A stretch of DNA of 64,000 nucleotides. Origin: Alteromonas lipotrueae (GTDB taxonomy: Bacteria; Pseudomonadota; Gammaproteobacteria; Enterobacterales; Alteromonadaceae). How positions within the stretch are numbered: the first letter of the stretch is position 1; each line of letters starts with the position of its first letter. The notes below the pieces were generated by a model. It saw only the letters and a list, made by a program, of their open reading frames with translations, was not told the origin of the DNA and ran no database searches. This document shows positions 35,660-45,296 of the stretch, one piece after another. The position numbers and the translations under genes are program-made. The stretch spans positions 1-64,000 of the forward strand of contig NZ_JAESDI010000012.1 in assembly GCF_019249215.1 (NCBI RefSeq), read 5' to 3'.

Positions 35660-37081
35660 CTAGCCAAACAGGCTAACGCCGAAGTATTTAACCGCCACGG
35701 TATTGATGAAAATAACTAACAAGATGGCAGGGATAAACGTTTTAAGCGATACATCGACATACTTTTCAAACCATCCACCGCGATAGCCTGAACTCCCCTC
35801 TTCAAGGGATGCGTTGAAGTTTGCACTTTTCCAACGATAAATAACAAAGATACAAATCAAGAAGCCGTTTAATGGCAAAATAGTCTCGTAAAATACGTCA
35901 ATAATAACGTCGAACAGCGACTTATCTACACCCGCGTAGCTGGCGAACTGCGTAAGTGCATCAACTTTACCAAATGACAAAGTACACAGTACCGCTAGTA
36001 CAAGCATCACGCTACCAAGTGACGCTAACGCCCACTTCCTGCTTACCCCTTTCTCGTCCATTAGCGCCGCTACTGGCACTTCAAAAATAGACACTAAAGA
36101 CGTGATGGCAGCAAAGAACACTAATAAGAAGAACAGGCTTGCCACGATAGACGCCCCCACATACCCAATAGAGCTTTGCAGCGCTAAAAATATATTAGGT
36201 AAATAGGTGAAAATCATACTCACCGATGACTCACTAAGTTCATCAGGATTAATATCAGGGTTGAAAGAGAATATCGCAGGTAGAATCATTAAGCCTGCAG
36301 TGAAGGCCACTGCGGTATCTGTTATTGCCACTAACTTTGCCGACGTAGGCACATCCGCTCTCTTGTCGATATAACTGCCGTAGGTAATCAAAATCCCCAT
36401 ACCTAACGAGAGGGAGAAAAACGCTTGTGCGAGCGCACCATTCACCACACTTGCTGTCAGCTTTGAGAAGTCAGGAATGATATAAAACTTCACCCCTGCC
36501 ATAGCATTCTCGCGGGTGAGTACGAACAACACTAAGCCAATTAACATAACAAAAAGGGCTGGCATCAGCAGCTTAGCTGCTTTTTCAATCCCCTCTTTAA
36601 CACCGCCTTGCAGAATGAGATAGACCACACCAACAACCACGGCCATATAAGCGAAAATAGACGATGAATTAATAAATAACCCAAAGGTATCTGGGTTAGC
36701 TAAGGTGTCTAAATTACCGCTGACGGTTTCAAAAAGATAACCGAAAATCCACACCGTTATCACCATGTAGAACACGGCAATCATAAATGGCGTAGCAATG
36801 GCTAACCAACCGGCGATTTTCCACTTTGCTGAATTGCCACTGATTGCGCTGTATGCGCCTAATGGATCCTTTTTGGCATGACGCCCCACTGACATTTCCG
36901 CTAACATCACAGGTAAGCAAATAGCGAATACAAAAATGGCATACATCAATAAAAATGCACCACCTCCATTTTTTGCTGCGCCAACAGGAAAACCCACTAG
37001 GTTACCAATACCTACTGCCGATCCTGCCGCTGCTAGAATAAAACCTATGCGCGATCCGAACTGTTCTCTGGCCCCGCTCAT
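35660..37081 (-). CDS. Neurotransmitter:sodium symporter (NSS) family transporter
   Basis: The 473-residue protein has about 11-12 membrane helices and the NSS signature GFILAAAGSAVGIGNLVGFP in helix 1, with the GGGAFLLMY segment after it. The family couples Na+ entry to uptake of amino acids and related amines. Helix 1 retains the unwound Na+/substrate site (AVGIGN). The substrate is not predictable, but in marine bacteria it is often an amino acid. It is a single gene. Confidence 0.92.
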   Translation of the reverse strand: MSGAREQFGSRIGFILAAAGSAVGIGNLVGFPVGAAKNGGGAFLLMYAIFVFAICLPVMLAEMSVGRHAKKDPLGAYSAISGNSAKWKIAGWLAIATPFMIAVFYMVITVWIFGYLFETVSGNLDTLANPDTFGLFINSSSIFAYMAVVVGVVYLILQGGVKEGIEKAAKLLMPALFVMLIGLVLFVLTRENAMAGVKFYIIPDFSKLTASVVNGALAQAFFSLSLGMGILITYGSYIDKRADVPTSAKLVAITDTAVAFTAGLMILPAIFSFNPDINPDELSESSVSMIFTYLPNIFLALQSSIGYVGASIVASLFFLLVFFAAITSLVSIFEVPVAALMDEKGVSRKWALASLGSVMLVLAVLCTLSFGKVDALTQFASYAGVDKSLFDVIIDVFYETILPLNGFLICIFVIYRWKSANFNASLEEGSSGYRGGWFEKYVDVSLKTFIPAILLVIFINTVAVKYFGVSLFG

Positions 37082-37288
37082 ATCCCTTCCTCTTGTTGAG
37101 TTTATTTTTATGTTTTCTGGGATGGCGATAACTTATGATTATTTCATCGTGCTAATGGCGTCGACTACGTCGTATTGCTCGCCTTTTTTAAGCGAGTCAA
37201 AACACTGCACCATTCCCTAAAATGCATGGTAACAGCAGTGTAATAAAAAGTCTTGATATTGGGCTTACAGAAAGCGGCAATTGGCGTA

Positions 37289-38098
37289 TCACCAAGTTAC
37301 CACCTTACCGTCCCAGTCAATGAAGTGGCAGCTTTCGTCGCGATTTGAATGCCGAGAAGCGCTCAGTGTCGACAAATGGGTAAGCAGTTGTTTAGCGGTA
37401 AATTCCGGTGTGAATAGCTTATTTGCTTTTACGTTTTTCTGAAATGGCGCTGATAAACCAGTATCGACAGTGCCTGGGTGGTAACAGATTAAAAGTGGAT
37501 CTTTTAGTCGCCGTGTATACTCTACCGAGGCTGATTTTACCAACATATTAAGCGCGGCTTTTGAAGCTCGATATCCATACCAGCCCCCCAGTTTATTATC
37601 TGAAATACTGCCCACCCGCGCGCTTATGCATACAATAGACGGGCTCTCTTTCACCATCACAGTCACCAAGTACTTCATCCATAAAGCGGGCATCGTACTA
37701 TTGATTGCAAAGTAGGTTGCTAGCGCTTCTTCACTGATATCTTCCAGCCGCTTTTCCGGGCGGAGCCCCAACGTTTCGTTATTGAGCACACCTGTGGCGA
37801 CAATCGCTAACTTCACGCGCAGACCTTTGGTTTTTAAGTCTTTAACAAACGCCTCTATATTGCGTTCATTGTGTTCCGGCAAGCTAAATGCCGTTACATT
37901 ATCAGGCCAAGTGGCGTCTCTATAACCAGTGCGGCTAAGCGCGATTACCTTATTGGGATTATCACCTTCATGGGCCTCAGCGCTTGCCAATAGATGAACC
38001 AGTGCCTTACCGATCCCTCCTGACGCCCCTATCACAAGAGTGACCGTATTAGCGCTCTGCTCAGCAGTATTTTGCTCAGTTTTGGGGTTATCTGCCAC
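37289..38098 (-). CDS. Short-chain dehydrogenase (C-factor/CsgA-like)
   Basis: The 269-residue SDR has the cofactor motif GASGGIGKAL, a catalytic YGYRASK (Tyr and Lys of YXXXK), and a late CYHPGTVDTGLS segment typical of CsgA-like SDRs. The start is uncertain. A frame stays open far upstream across the DCC gene, but the GTG at 38098 has a GGTGG site six bases before it and overlaps the DCC stop by 11 bases, which fits coupled translation. The two genes are probably one operon. Confidence 0.8.
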   Translation of the reverse strand: MADNPKTEQNTAEQSANTVTLVIGASGGIGKALVHLLASAEAHEGDNPNKVIALSRTGYRDATWPDNVTAFSLPEHNERNIEAFVKDLKTKGLRVKLAIVATGVLNNETLGLRPEKRLEDISEEALATYFAINSTMPALWMKYLVTVMVKESPSIVCISARVGSISDNKLGGWYGYRASKAALNMLVKSASVEYTRRLKDPLLICYHPGTVDTGLSAPFQKNVKANKLFTPEFTAKQLLTHLSTLSASRHSNRDESCHFIDWDGKVVTW

Positions 38099-38585
38099 TG
38101 TCGCCACCTTTGCCTTTTGTGCTTTCGGTATTCGTAATATGTTCCGCCCCAGCGGAGCTTCTAGTATTCGCCGTGCTGGGTAATTTTTGTTGCATATCAG
38201 CTGGTACACATCGGTCACAAGTACGCTTTTTACCGGTCAATAAATACGAAATGGTATAGCGGTGTTTAGCGAATTTAAGGTAACACCAATCGGCAATAAT
38301 ACGAATACCTGGCCAGCGCAGGGGGGCGTATAGCCAACCTACACCCACAGCTTTCCACGCCTGGTGGGTTACATCTAGCCCCGTAATCAGTGTACCATCG
38401 GGTAATACCCCGTGAATTCTGGCGTTGAGTGCATGCCAATCTAATTCAGGGTATTTAGCAGCAAACTCTGGAGTTTGAATATCAACAAGGGTTAATGCAC
38501 CTTGCTTATCCCGTTTTTGTAAATGGCGCATTTCTGTTTTGCACAACGGGCAGTAGCCATCGTAAAAAATTATCAATGTAGTCAC
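38088..38585 (-). CDS. DCC-family thiol-disulfide oxidoreductase (DUF393)
   Basis: The 165-residue protein starts with a thioredoxin-like strand and the family motif DGYCPLC (DXXCXXC). It ends with a Cys-containing polar tail. The motif places it in the DCC (DUF393) family, thought to be thiol-disulfide oxidoreductases. It has no signal peptide. The overlapping SDR gene suggests a shared redox pathway. The msrA gene is nearby but divergent. Confidence 0.88.
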   Translation of the reverse strand: MTTLIIFYDGYCPLCKTEMRHLQKRDKQGALTLVDIQTPEFAAKYPELDWHALNARIHGVLPDGTLITGLDVTHQAWKAVGVGWLYAPLRWPGIRIIADWCYLKFAKHRYTISYLLTGKKRTCDRCVPADMQQKLPSTANTRSSAGAEHITNTESTKGKGGDSGR

Positions 38586-38726
38586 CTCTGACTTGGCGGT
38601 AGCTTTCTATGTTCTGGGCTTTTTATTTATTATGCTTTTATACGCTAAAAAAATGCACTTGGATGACTTGAGTTTAACCGCGCTCACACCCACACTGATG
38701 TCATACGTTTTTTCTGAGGTAACGCA

Positions 38727-39272
38727 ATGGCAAATTTACAAGTAACCACCCTAGCAGGCGGGTGTTTTTGGTGTATTGAATCAGCATTTAATACTGTTGA
38801 AGGTGTTGAAAAAGCGGTATCTGGGTATGCAGGTGGCGAAGATCCCTTACCAACTTATGAATCGGTTTGTGGTGGCGGTACTGGTCACGCTGAAGTGGTT
38901 CAAGTTACCTATGATGCAGATAACATCAGTTATCGAGAGATATTAGAAATTTTCTTTGCACTGCACGATCCTACGCAATTGAACCGTCAAGGTAACGATG
39001 TGGGCACGCAATACCGTAGTGCGGTTTTCTATCATGACGACGCGCAAAAAGACGCAGCCAAGGCCATTATAGAAGAAATCACCACGGAAGAGATTTGGCC
39101 TGATCCGGTTGTCACCGAAGTAGTGCCGATTAATAACTACCATCAGGCTGAAGGCTACCATCAAGATTACTTTAAAAATAATCCGCAGAACCAATACTGT
39201 TCAATGGTAGTAGCACCTAAACTAGCAAAGTTTAAAAAGACATTTGCATCCCGTATACGCCCAGAAGCATAA
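38727..39272 (+). CDS. msrA: Peptide-methionine (S)-S-oxide reductase MsrA
   Basis: MsrA repairs the S-epimer of methionine sulfoxide in oxidised proteins. The 181-residue protein has the catalytic GGCFWC motif with nucleophile Cys13, and the later NQYCSM motif, so recycling by thioredoxin through a C-terminal cysteine is possible. A TGAGGTAACGCA ribosome-binding region precedes the ATG. It is a single gene followed by a terminator. Confidence 0.95.
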   Translation: MANLQVTTLAGGCFWCIESAFNTVEGVEKAVSGYAGGEDPLPTYESVCGGGTGHAEVVQVTYDADNISYREILEIFFALHDPTQLNRQGNDVGTQYRSAVFYHDDAQKDAAKAIIEEITTEEIWPDPVVTEVVPINNYHQAEGYHQDYFKNNPQNQYCSMVVAPKLAKFKKTFASRIRPEA

Positions 39273-39317
39273 GTAGCCTTATTAAGTATCGCTTGGTTTG
39301 AACAGCCTGACAAAAAG

Positions 39318-39353
39318 TGCGGTTGCAGCGTAAAATCTGCAACCGCATTTTTT
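39318..39353 (+). terminator. Intrinsic terminator after msrA
   Basis: TGCGGTTGCAG, eight-base loop, CTGCAACCGCA, then a T tract. Confidence 0.82.
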
Positions 39354-39453
39354 ATTTCTATCGATAGCCAATAAGTTTGAAGATCAGTACTTTTGAAACT
39401 CAATGCTTTCTAAAAACAAAGCTAATTAAACTTAGCGCGATTGCAGGTTAGTG

Positions 39454-40602
39454 CTACTGAAACCAAGCTCTATCTAGAGGCACTGAGAACAACAAGGGTG
39501 CCATAGCCTCATAACGCGCAGTTTCTGCCTCACATTTGATGTTCTTCAAGTAGTTCACTTTCCACGGGTCGTTAATTAGCCACAAGGTATCTTCTACCAC
39601 AACGAGTCCTTCAATTGAGGCGTTATCCATTACATATTCGCCACAGTCGTTATCTGCATTCACGTTAAACTGCATGGAGATACGTTTAGTTTCAGCCTTA
39701 CCAGCAACATCAATTACCCATACCTCGTTGTCATTTCGGGCAGCGGCTAATAAGTAACTATTACCGCTATCAGCGGCATTATAAAGTGCTAAACCATTGA
39801 TAGGGTGACTACCCGCATCAAACGTAGGCACCGACAAATCAGGTTCATCTACCACAGCGAAATCAGCACTTTTCCAAAAGTCATCTGTCATGTTTAACGA
39901 GAAAATACGCGGCTGCCCCGCTTTGTCTTTCTCAAGACCTAAGTACAAGGTGCCATCTTTTGCCATGGCCATGCCCTCAATACCGTCGTTAGGAAAGTTA
40001 CCCACTTCAAATTTGGTAGGAAACTGCAAAGGGCGAACATGGGTCATTGTCACAGTATTGTCTTCATCTCGCGCTAATCGAACCAATAAGGTGGGATAAT
40101 CGGTCGAGCCCGTATCTTGATATTTCTTTTCGCAACGGGTAGAAAGCGCTCCTGTGCGGGTAGCATCTTCGGTTACGGTATAAATCACATTCGGGTTATG
40201 AGGATCGCTAGCAAGCGCTTCTAAATCTGGTGCATTGGTTAAATAGTCACTAAAACAACTTCTGCGCACGCGTGTGGCTAGTTTAAATGCATTACTTGAT
40301 GTGGTCAGTGTTGCCGTTTCTTTATCAAGAAAGTGCAGTTTTCTTTGCTGCTCAAAGGCGGCACTACCATCTGCTATGGTGACTAATTGACCATTAATTT
40401 CAATTAGCCCCGAGGTTTGAGGGTCTTGCATTACCTCGCTGGTGTCGGTGGATATCCAGCGCCCAACAGAGGTTAAAACCGAACTTGTTGTGGCACTAGG
40501 TACTTCTTCGTTAAATGCGGCATCTTTGCTCTCGCTACAGCCTGCCATAACACTACTTAACGCGACAACAATACACGCGGCAACCGGCCAATTATTCAAC
40601 AT
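39454..40602 (-). CDS. Predicted lipoprotein, beta-propeller-like
   Basis: The protein has a lipoprotein signal peptide ending LSSVMAGC, so the mature N-terminal Cys is lipidated; the residue after it is Ser, which favours outer-membrane sorting. About 350 residues of repeated beta-rich segments (GIEGMAMAKDGTLYLGLE, HPINGLALY) look like a propeller related to SdiA-regulated or phytase-like esterase proteins. I chose ATG 40602, because a GGAA site lies about nine bases upstream. The ATG at 40611 and a longer frame to 40662 are alternatives. The substrate is unknown. Confidence 0.72.
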   Translation of the reverse strand: MLNNWPVAACIVVALSSVMAGCSESKDAAFNEEVPSATTSSVLTSVGRWISTDTSEVMQDPQTSGLIEINGQLVTIADGSAAFEQQRKLHFLDKETATLTTSSNAFKLATRVRRSCFSDYLTNAPDLEALASDPHNPNVIYTVTEDATRTGALSTRCEKKYQDTGSTDYPTLLVRLARDEDNTVTMTHVRPLQFPTKFEVGNFPNDGIEGMAMAKDGTLYLGLEKDKAGQPRIFSLNMTDDFWKSADFAVVDEPDLSVPTFDAGSHPINGLALYNAADSGNSYLLAAARNDNEVWVIDVAGKAETKRISMQFNVNADNDCGEYVMDNASIEGLVVVEDTLWLINDPWKVNYLKNIKCEAETARYEAMAPLLFSVPLDRAWFQ

Positions 40603-40905
40603 ATCTTTCATTTCCTTCAACGTTAAGATGCCCCTATAACTCACGCCTAGCAAAAGCTGCAAGCACTAGCTTATAATTCTACTGCTCACCAAATCCACGA
40701 TACCGGCTGCATTTTGACCTGCATTTTGAGCAGTTAGGCAGAAGCAAATTTATGGGCGAAAACCGTCACGAGTAAAGCCCATTAGGGTAAAAAATGTAAG
40801 CGAGTATATCTACCATACCGTTTAAAGCCAAAAAAGAGTAAGGTACATTTTTCTTCTTGTTGCTTTTGGTAGGAGCATATTATTTCTAAGCAGTGTATTC
40901 CTGCG

Positions 40906-42762
40906 GTGGTTGCGGGCCCAATCGTTAGGCGAGTCACACAAAGTGCGTGTCATATTTGGTTAGTCACGTCAGAGGCTAAGGCCCCAACATTTACGCTTTC
41001 ACAAAATGATGCGAAGCTTGACGCAGAGGTGACAAGCACCTGCGTGCAAGTAGGTAAGCACGCCTTCATTCATTTATTATCTGCCACTGTAGATGAAAGC
41101 TTTACCGCTAATATACCCATTTACTACCAACTCACCTTTACAGCGACTGAATGCCAAGAAAAGTGGCAAAAAGAGCAAGCAGACTTACTTTATGCTAATC
41201 AAACTGCATTGAGCTTTTGCTGGACAAACAAGCCTGAAACCCTATTGCATGGCTCATGTCGAAAGCCTCATTTTGATGGAGATGACGCTCTAGCCCAAGT
41301 TGATAATTTACTCGATAATGCCATTGCATCAAATAGCCCTCGCCCTGATGTGCTTATGATGACAGGCGATCAGGTATACACCGATGATGTAGCCGGCCCT
41401 ACTTTGCAAGCCATTCACCACGTCATTGCATTACTCGGGCTTTTTGAAGAGCCCCTTGAGGGCGCGGTTTTAGAAAATTCCGCAGAACTCCCTACTCACC
41501 TGCATGGTTTTTATGAACGTGAGCAGTTACTGCCTCAAACGGAGACGAATACCGCACTTTCATCACTCTTCTTTGGCGCCAAAAGAAAACCCATTTTCAC
41601 CTCGGTGAATGCGCAAAATCACTTAATAAGCTGCGCCGAAGTGGTGGCCATGTATTTCTTGGTGTGGTCACCTGCCCTGTGGCGAAACGTGACTTTTCAA
41701 GTGAATGATATAGCCGCGCAACACAAACAGACCTTTGAAAAAGAACAACGCGCCATTGAAGGTTTTGTGAGCAAGTTGCCAAAAGTCCGTCGTGCACTGG
41801 CGCATATCCCCGTTTATATGATTTTTGACGACCACGATGTCACCGACGACTGGAATTTAACCCGGGGTTGGGAGCAAGAAGTTTATGGAAACCCTTTTTC
41901 TAAACGTATGATTGGTAATGCCCTTACCGGTTACCTACTTTGCCAAGGCTGGGGCAATGCGCCACAAAAATGCGCGCCGTTGATTGCTAAAGCCAGTGAA
42001 ACCTTTACCGAAAGTGGCATGGTGAAACAAGATGAACTCATCGATCAATTGTTAGACTTTGAACATTGGAATTATCGCTTAGACACCACGCCCCCTATTG
42101 AGGTATTGGATACCCGAACCCGTCGTTGGCGCTCAGAATCAAGTATGAAAAAGCCGTCTGGCTTGATGGATTGGGAAGCCTTGTGCGACTTTCAGCATAA
42201 TATTATTGGAAAGGATGCCGTGATAGTGGTGTCGGCCGCCCCTATCTATGGGGTGAAGTTTATAGAAGCCATTCAAAAGACTTTTACCTTCTTTGGCAAA
42301 GCACTGACTGTGGACGCCGAAAACTGGATGGCGCACAAAGGCACGGCGAATGTCATGCTGAACATTTTTCGACATTACAAAACGCCACCTGAATTTATTA
42401 TCTTATCTGGTGATGTTCACTACTCGTTTGTATACGATGTACGACTACGCTTTCGTCGCAACAGCCCTCACATTACCCAATTTACCTGTAGCGGATTAAA
42501 GAACGCCTTTCCAGAAGGCTTAATTCGCTGGTTAGATAGGCTTAACCGTGTTTTCTACGGGCCAAAATCTGTGCTGAACGTGTTCACGCGGCGCAGAAAT
42601 ATGTCAGTCACCGCCAGAGAGCCATCATCAGGATACGGTGAGCTATATAACGGCTGCGCCATTGGTATATTACAAATTTCACAAAATAGTACAGTTGTTG
42701 GCTGCAAAGCTTTGTTGAGCAATGGTAAAGAGGTAGAATTCCCGCCCATAAAAGATAATTAG
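40906..42762 (+). CDS. PhoD-like phosphatase/phosphodiesterase
   Basis: A 618-residue cytoplasmic-looking metallophosphatase with the PhoD-type metal motifs: MMTGDQVYTDD, IFDDHDVTDDWN and LSGDVHYSF. There is no signal peptide, unlike B. subtilis PhoD. The annotated start is a GTG without a ribosome-binding site. A perfect AGGAG lies at 40871-40875, correctly placed for an in-frame ATT codon at 40882, which would add eight residues (see finding). The fldB gene follows 21 bases after the stop and may be co-transcribed. Confidence 0.85.
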   Translation: MVAGPIVRRVTQSACHIWLVTSEAKAPTFTLSQNDAKLDAEVTSTCVQVGKHAFIHLLSATVDESFTANIPIYYQLTFTATECQEKWQKEQADLLYANQTALSFCWTNKPETLLHGSCRKPHFDGDDALAQVDNLLDNAIASNSPRPDVLMMTGDQVYTDDVAGPTLQAIHHVIALLGLFEEPLEGAVLENSAELPTHLHGFYEREQLLPQTETNTALSSLFFGAKRKPIFTSVNAQNHLISCAEVVAMYFLVWSPALWRNVTFQVNDIAAQHKQTFEKEQRAIEGFVSKLPKVRRALAHIPVYMIFDDHDVTDDWNLTRGWEQEVYGNPFSKRMIGNALTGYLLCQGWGNAPQKCAPLIAKASETFTESGMVKQDELIDQLLDFEHWNYRLDTTPPIEVLDTRTRRWRSESSMKKPSGLMDWEALCDFQHNIIGKDAVIVVSAAPIYGVKFIEAIQKTFTFFGKALTVDAENWMAHKGTANVMLNIFRHYKTPPEFIILSGDVHYSFVYDVRLRFRRNSPHITQFTCSGLKNAFPEGLIRWLDRLNRVFYGPKSVLNVFTRRRNMSVTAREPSSGYGELYNGCAIGILQISQNSTVVGCKALLSNGKEVEFPPIKDN

Positions 42763-42783
42763 TGTGTACGGAAAGAGGTTTTC

Positions 42784-43323
42784 ATGAGTGATAATGCGCT
42801 GTCGATTGGCTTATTCTACGGTTCAACAACCTGTTATACGGAAATGGCAGCGGAAAAAATTCAGGCACAATTGAATAGCTTTTTCGACGATAACATTGTA
42901 GATGTTCACAATATTAAAGATGTAAGTTTGAACAAAACTGCCGACTATGACGTTATTATCTTTGGTATTTCTACTTGGGACTTCGGTGAGCTGCAAGAAG
43001 ATTGGGAGTCTCACTGGGAAGAAGCCCACCAGCTTAATTTGGAAGGTAAAATCGTAGCCTTATACGGCATGGGCGACCAACTTGGTTACGCTGATTGGTT
43101 TCAAGATGCCTTGGGTATGCTGCACGATGCTATCGCCCCTTCCAACTGCACTATTATTGGTTATTGGCCCAATGAGGGTTATGAGTTCACAGCGTCTAAA
43201 GCATTAACTGAAGACAAGTCACACTTTTTAGGCCTCTCGTTAGACGACGAGAACCAGTACGACAAATCAGATGAACGTATTGCTGCATGGTGTGAACAAC
43301 TGCTTATATCGTTAGCGGGTTAG
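42784..43323 (+). CDS. fldB: Flavodoxin FldB
   Basis: A 179-residue long-chain flavodoxin that carries electrons on FMN. It has the phosphate loop [14 protein letters not shown], the FMN-stacking [12 protein letters not shown] segment and the [12 protein letters not shown] segment, matching E. coli FldB rather than FldA. A GAAAGAGG site precedes the ATG. The CLCA_X gene starts two bases after its stop, so they form an operon, possibly with the phosphatase gene upstream. Confidence 0.92.
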   Translation: MSDNALSIGLFYGSTTCYTEMAAEKIQAQLNSFFDDNIVDVHNIKDVSLNKTADYDVIIFGISTWDFGELQEDWESHWEEAHQLNLEGKIVALYGMGDQLGYADWFQDALGMLHDAIAPSNCTIIGYWPNEGYEFTASKALTEDKSHFLGLSLDDENQYDKSDERIAAWCEQLLISLAG

Positions 43324-43325
43324 CT

Positions 43326-44111
43326 GTGACCCAAGGGCGCATACATCAAGACTTCTATCGTAATGGCCCAAGCCATAGAGATGGTGCCGATGTCACTTTT
43401 CAAGATATTCGCAAGCTGTTTAATTTTTCGAGTATCACCATTGGAAAATGGGTAACCGCTGATGAACAGCAAATAGCGGCCAACTTATTCTTCGACGCCT
43501 TGTATGATCTGGCCACCATTTTAAACGTGAACGAACAAGTGCTGTCTTTAAACGGCACATTATCGCTAGCCTTTGGCAGTGGTGGTCAAAAAGGCGCCAG
43601 CGCACATTATAACAGCGCTCGAAGACAGCTCGCATTGGCTAAGAATGCCGGCGCAGGCGCATTAGCTCATGAGTGGTTTCATGCGTTTGATCATTATATT
43701 GCACCCAAAATGTTTGCCGATGTAGGTGTGGGTAGCTTTGCCTCGCAAGCGTGGTTAGATAATGCCCAACTCAACCCCCATCCACTCAATGAAAAACTGA
43801 GTAAATGCTTCTCTTCGTTGTTTTTAGACAACAATAATCGACCTAACGATTATTTTGTACGATCTGTAGAGGCGGATCGCGCATTAAAAATCTATTATTA
43901 CGCAATGCCACAAGAAATGGCCGCCAGAGCCTTTGAAGCCTGTGTTCAAGACCATTTGATCAAAAATGCATTCTTGGTTCAAGGCACAAAAAGATCAACT
44001 GAGGCTAGACTTGGCATTTATCCTCATGGTAATTTGCGTATAGCGCTCAATGAGTCGTTGATGTTGTATTTTTACCAATTAGGCGTCGCCATTTCCCACA
44101 AACAATCTTAA
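43326..44111 (+). CDS. CLCA_X family protein with HEXXH metallopeptidase motif
   Basis: A 261-residue protein of the CLCA_X family. It contains HEWFHAFDHY, a zinc-metallopeptidase-like HEXXH motif, in the ALAHEWFHAFDHY segment. A following EAXXR-like acidic residue may be the third ligand. There is no signal peptide. Its start is GTG, two bases after the fldB stop. CLCA_X proteins are uncharacterised and related by motif to the CLCA secreted proteases. Peptidase activity is inferred. Confidence 0.8.
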   Translation: MTQGRIHQDFYRNGPSHRDGADVTFQDIRKLFNFSSITIGKWVTADEQQIAANLFFDALYDLATILNVNEQVLSLNGTLSLAFGSGGQKGASAHYNSARRQLALAKNAGAGALAHEWFHAFDHYIAPKMFADVGVGSFASQAWLDNAQLNPHPLNEKLSKCFSSLFLDNNNRPNDYFVRSVEADRALKIYYYAMPQEMAARAFEACVQDHLIKNAFLVQGTKRSTEARLGIYPHGNLRIALNESLMLYFYQLGVAISHKQS

Positions 44112-44251
44112 GTTTGTTGTTTTACGATGGAAACTGAGCAATTTTTCAGCAACAAGTGTTAACGAGCACGCTGTTTTGTACAAAACCCTGTTTATTTTTG
44201 TTACAGGCAGTATACTAAAGCGCTCGAACGTAACAGAAAAAAGAAGACGAG

Positions 44252-44659
44252 ATGAAAAGAAAAAAGCATACCTCGGCCGAAGACGAGGCTCAGATTGATA
44301 TGACCCCCATGTTGGACATCGTGTTCATCATGTTGATTTTCTTCATCGTAACGACCTCGTTCGTGAAAGAAAAAGGGTTAGATACAAACCGCCCAGAAGA
44401 CAATGAGGCTAAGAATGATCAGCCTTCTAAAGCGCTTTCTATTCGTATAGATGCCGATGGCACTATCATGATGGGTGGCCGTGAAGTTGATATCCGCCGT
44501 GTTGTTGCAAACACACAAACTTTTTTAGCGGAAAACAACACTGATTCAGCAGCTATACAAGCTGATGAAGATACTGAACACGGTACAGTGGTAGAAGTAA
44601 TGAACCAGGTTAAAGTAGCTGGTATCGCTAAAGTGTCGGTACTGGTCAAGAAAGGCTAG
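44252..44659 (+). CDS. exbD: ExbD/TolR-family biopolymer transport protein
   Basis: A 135-residue protein with one N-terminal membrane helix (MLDIVFIMLIFFIVTTSFV) containing the critical Asp (residue 22), and a periplasmic domain. It belongs to the ExbD/TolR family that, with an ExbB/TolQ partner, energises TonB or Tol systems from the proton gradient. No exbB, tonB, tolQ or TonB-dependent receptor lies within the window, so it is an orphan here. A terminator follows, and it has its own promoter region. Confidence 0.9.
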   Translation: MKRKKHTSAEDEAQIDMTPMLDIVFIMLIFFIVTTSFVKEKGLDTNRPEDNEAKNDQPSKALSIRIDADGTIMMGGREVDIRRVVANTQTFLAENNTDSAAIQADEDTEHGTVVEVMNQVKVAGIAKVSVLVKKG

Positions 44660-44675
44660 TTCTTTCGAAAGTTTT

Positions 44676-44706
44676 AAAAAGCCGCCTCTAGGGCGGCTTT
44701 TTCGTT
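44676..44706 (+). terminator. Intrinsic terminator after exbD
   Basis: GCCGCC, five-base loop, GGCGGC, with flanking A and T runs. Confidence 0.88.
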
Positions 44707-44756
44707 TTTACTCGTCCACCGATTTATAGACTCCCCATCAATGTATTTGAAAAACT

Positions 44757-45281
44757 TCACTTCGACCTCCAACATTTATGATTGCTCTTTTTTCCATCAC
44801 TTATCATCTTTGTCACAATACTAAATAAGTTACTGATATTAAAAACGGTACCAAAAATACTGCCTACTGAGAGGGCGTACATTAGCCCAAGTGTTTCGGC
44901 GAGCAAGAAATATCGCCTGATTTTGTCTGTTTCTCTTAAGACAATTGAGCCTATAGTAAAAATGAGGGATGACGCATAGGCGATAAAAATGTTCCAGTCA
45001 TGGTGCAGAATAAACCACTCATACAGCATGAATAGGATATTGGCGGCCACGAAAATAAACAGTACCCATCGGCTACGATGCTTTATAGCGATAAAATTAC
45101 GCAACCCCGCTAAACATGTACCCACGCCAGCTGCCATGGCATCAAGCATAAAAAAATGCACACTTAAGCTCAGTAAAGCAAAGGCAGAGATAAATAAATA
45201 GCGCTCTACACTATTTTGCCTATAACCAATAAAATTAAGTACGACGGCAATAGCACCGAACGCTTCAGCTACAATCAACAT
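44757..45281 (-). CDS. ygjV: YgjV family inner-membrane protein
   Basis: A 174-residue protein with five or six membrane helices that matches the YgjV family (sometimes called Imp-YgjV). No transport or enzymatic role is established. The C-terminal tail is basic and cytoplasmic-looking. It lies 15 bases after the stop-proximal end of trmN6 on the same strand, so the two may be co-transcribed. Confidence 0.8.
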   Translation of the reverse strand: MLIVAEAFGAIAVVLNFIGYRQNSVERYLFISAFALLSLSVHFFMLDAMAAGVGTCLAGLRNFIAIKHRSRWVLFIFVAANILFMLYEWFILHHDWNIFIAYASSLIFTIGSIVLRETDKIRRYFLLAETLGLMYALSVGSIFGTVFNISNLFSIVTKMISDGKKSNHKCWRSK

Positions 45282-45296
45282 GCCAAACTACCTTTG

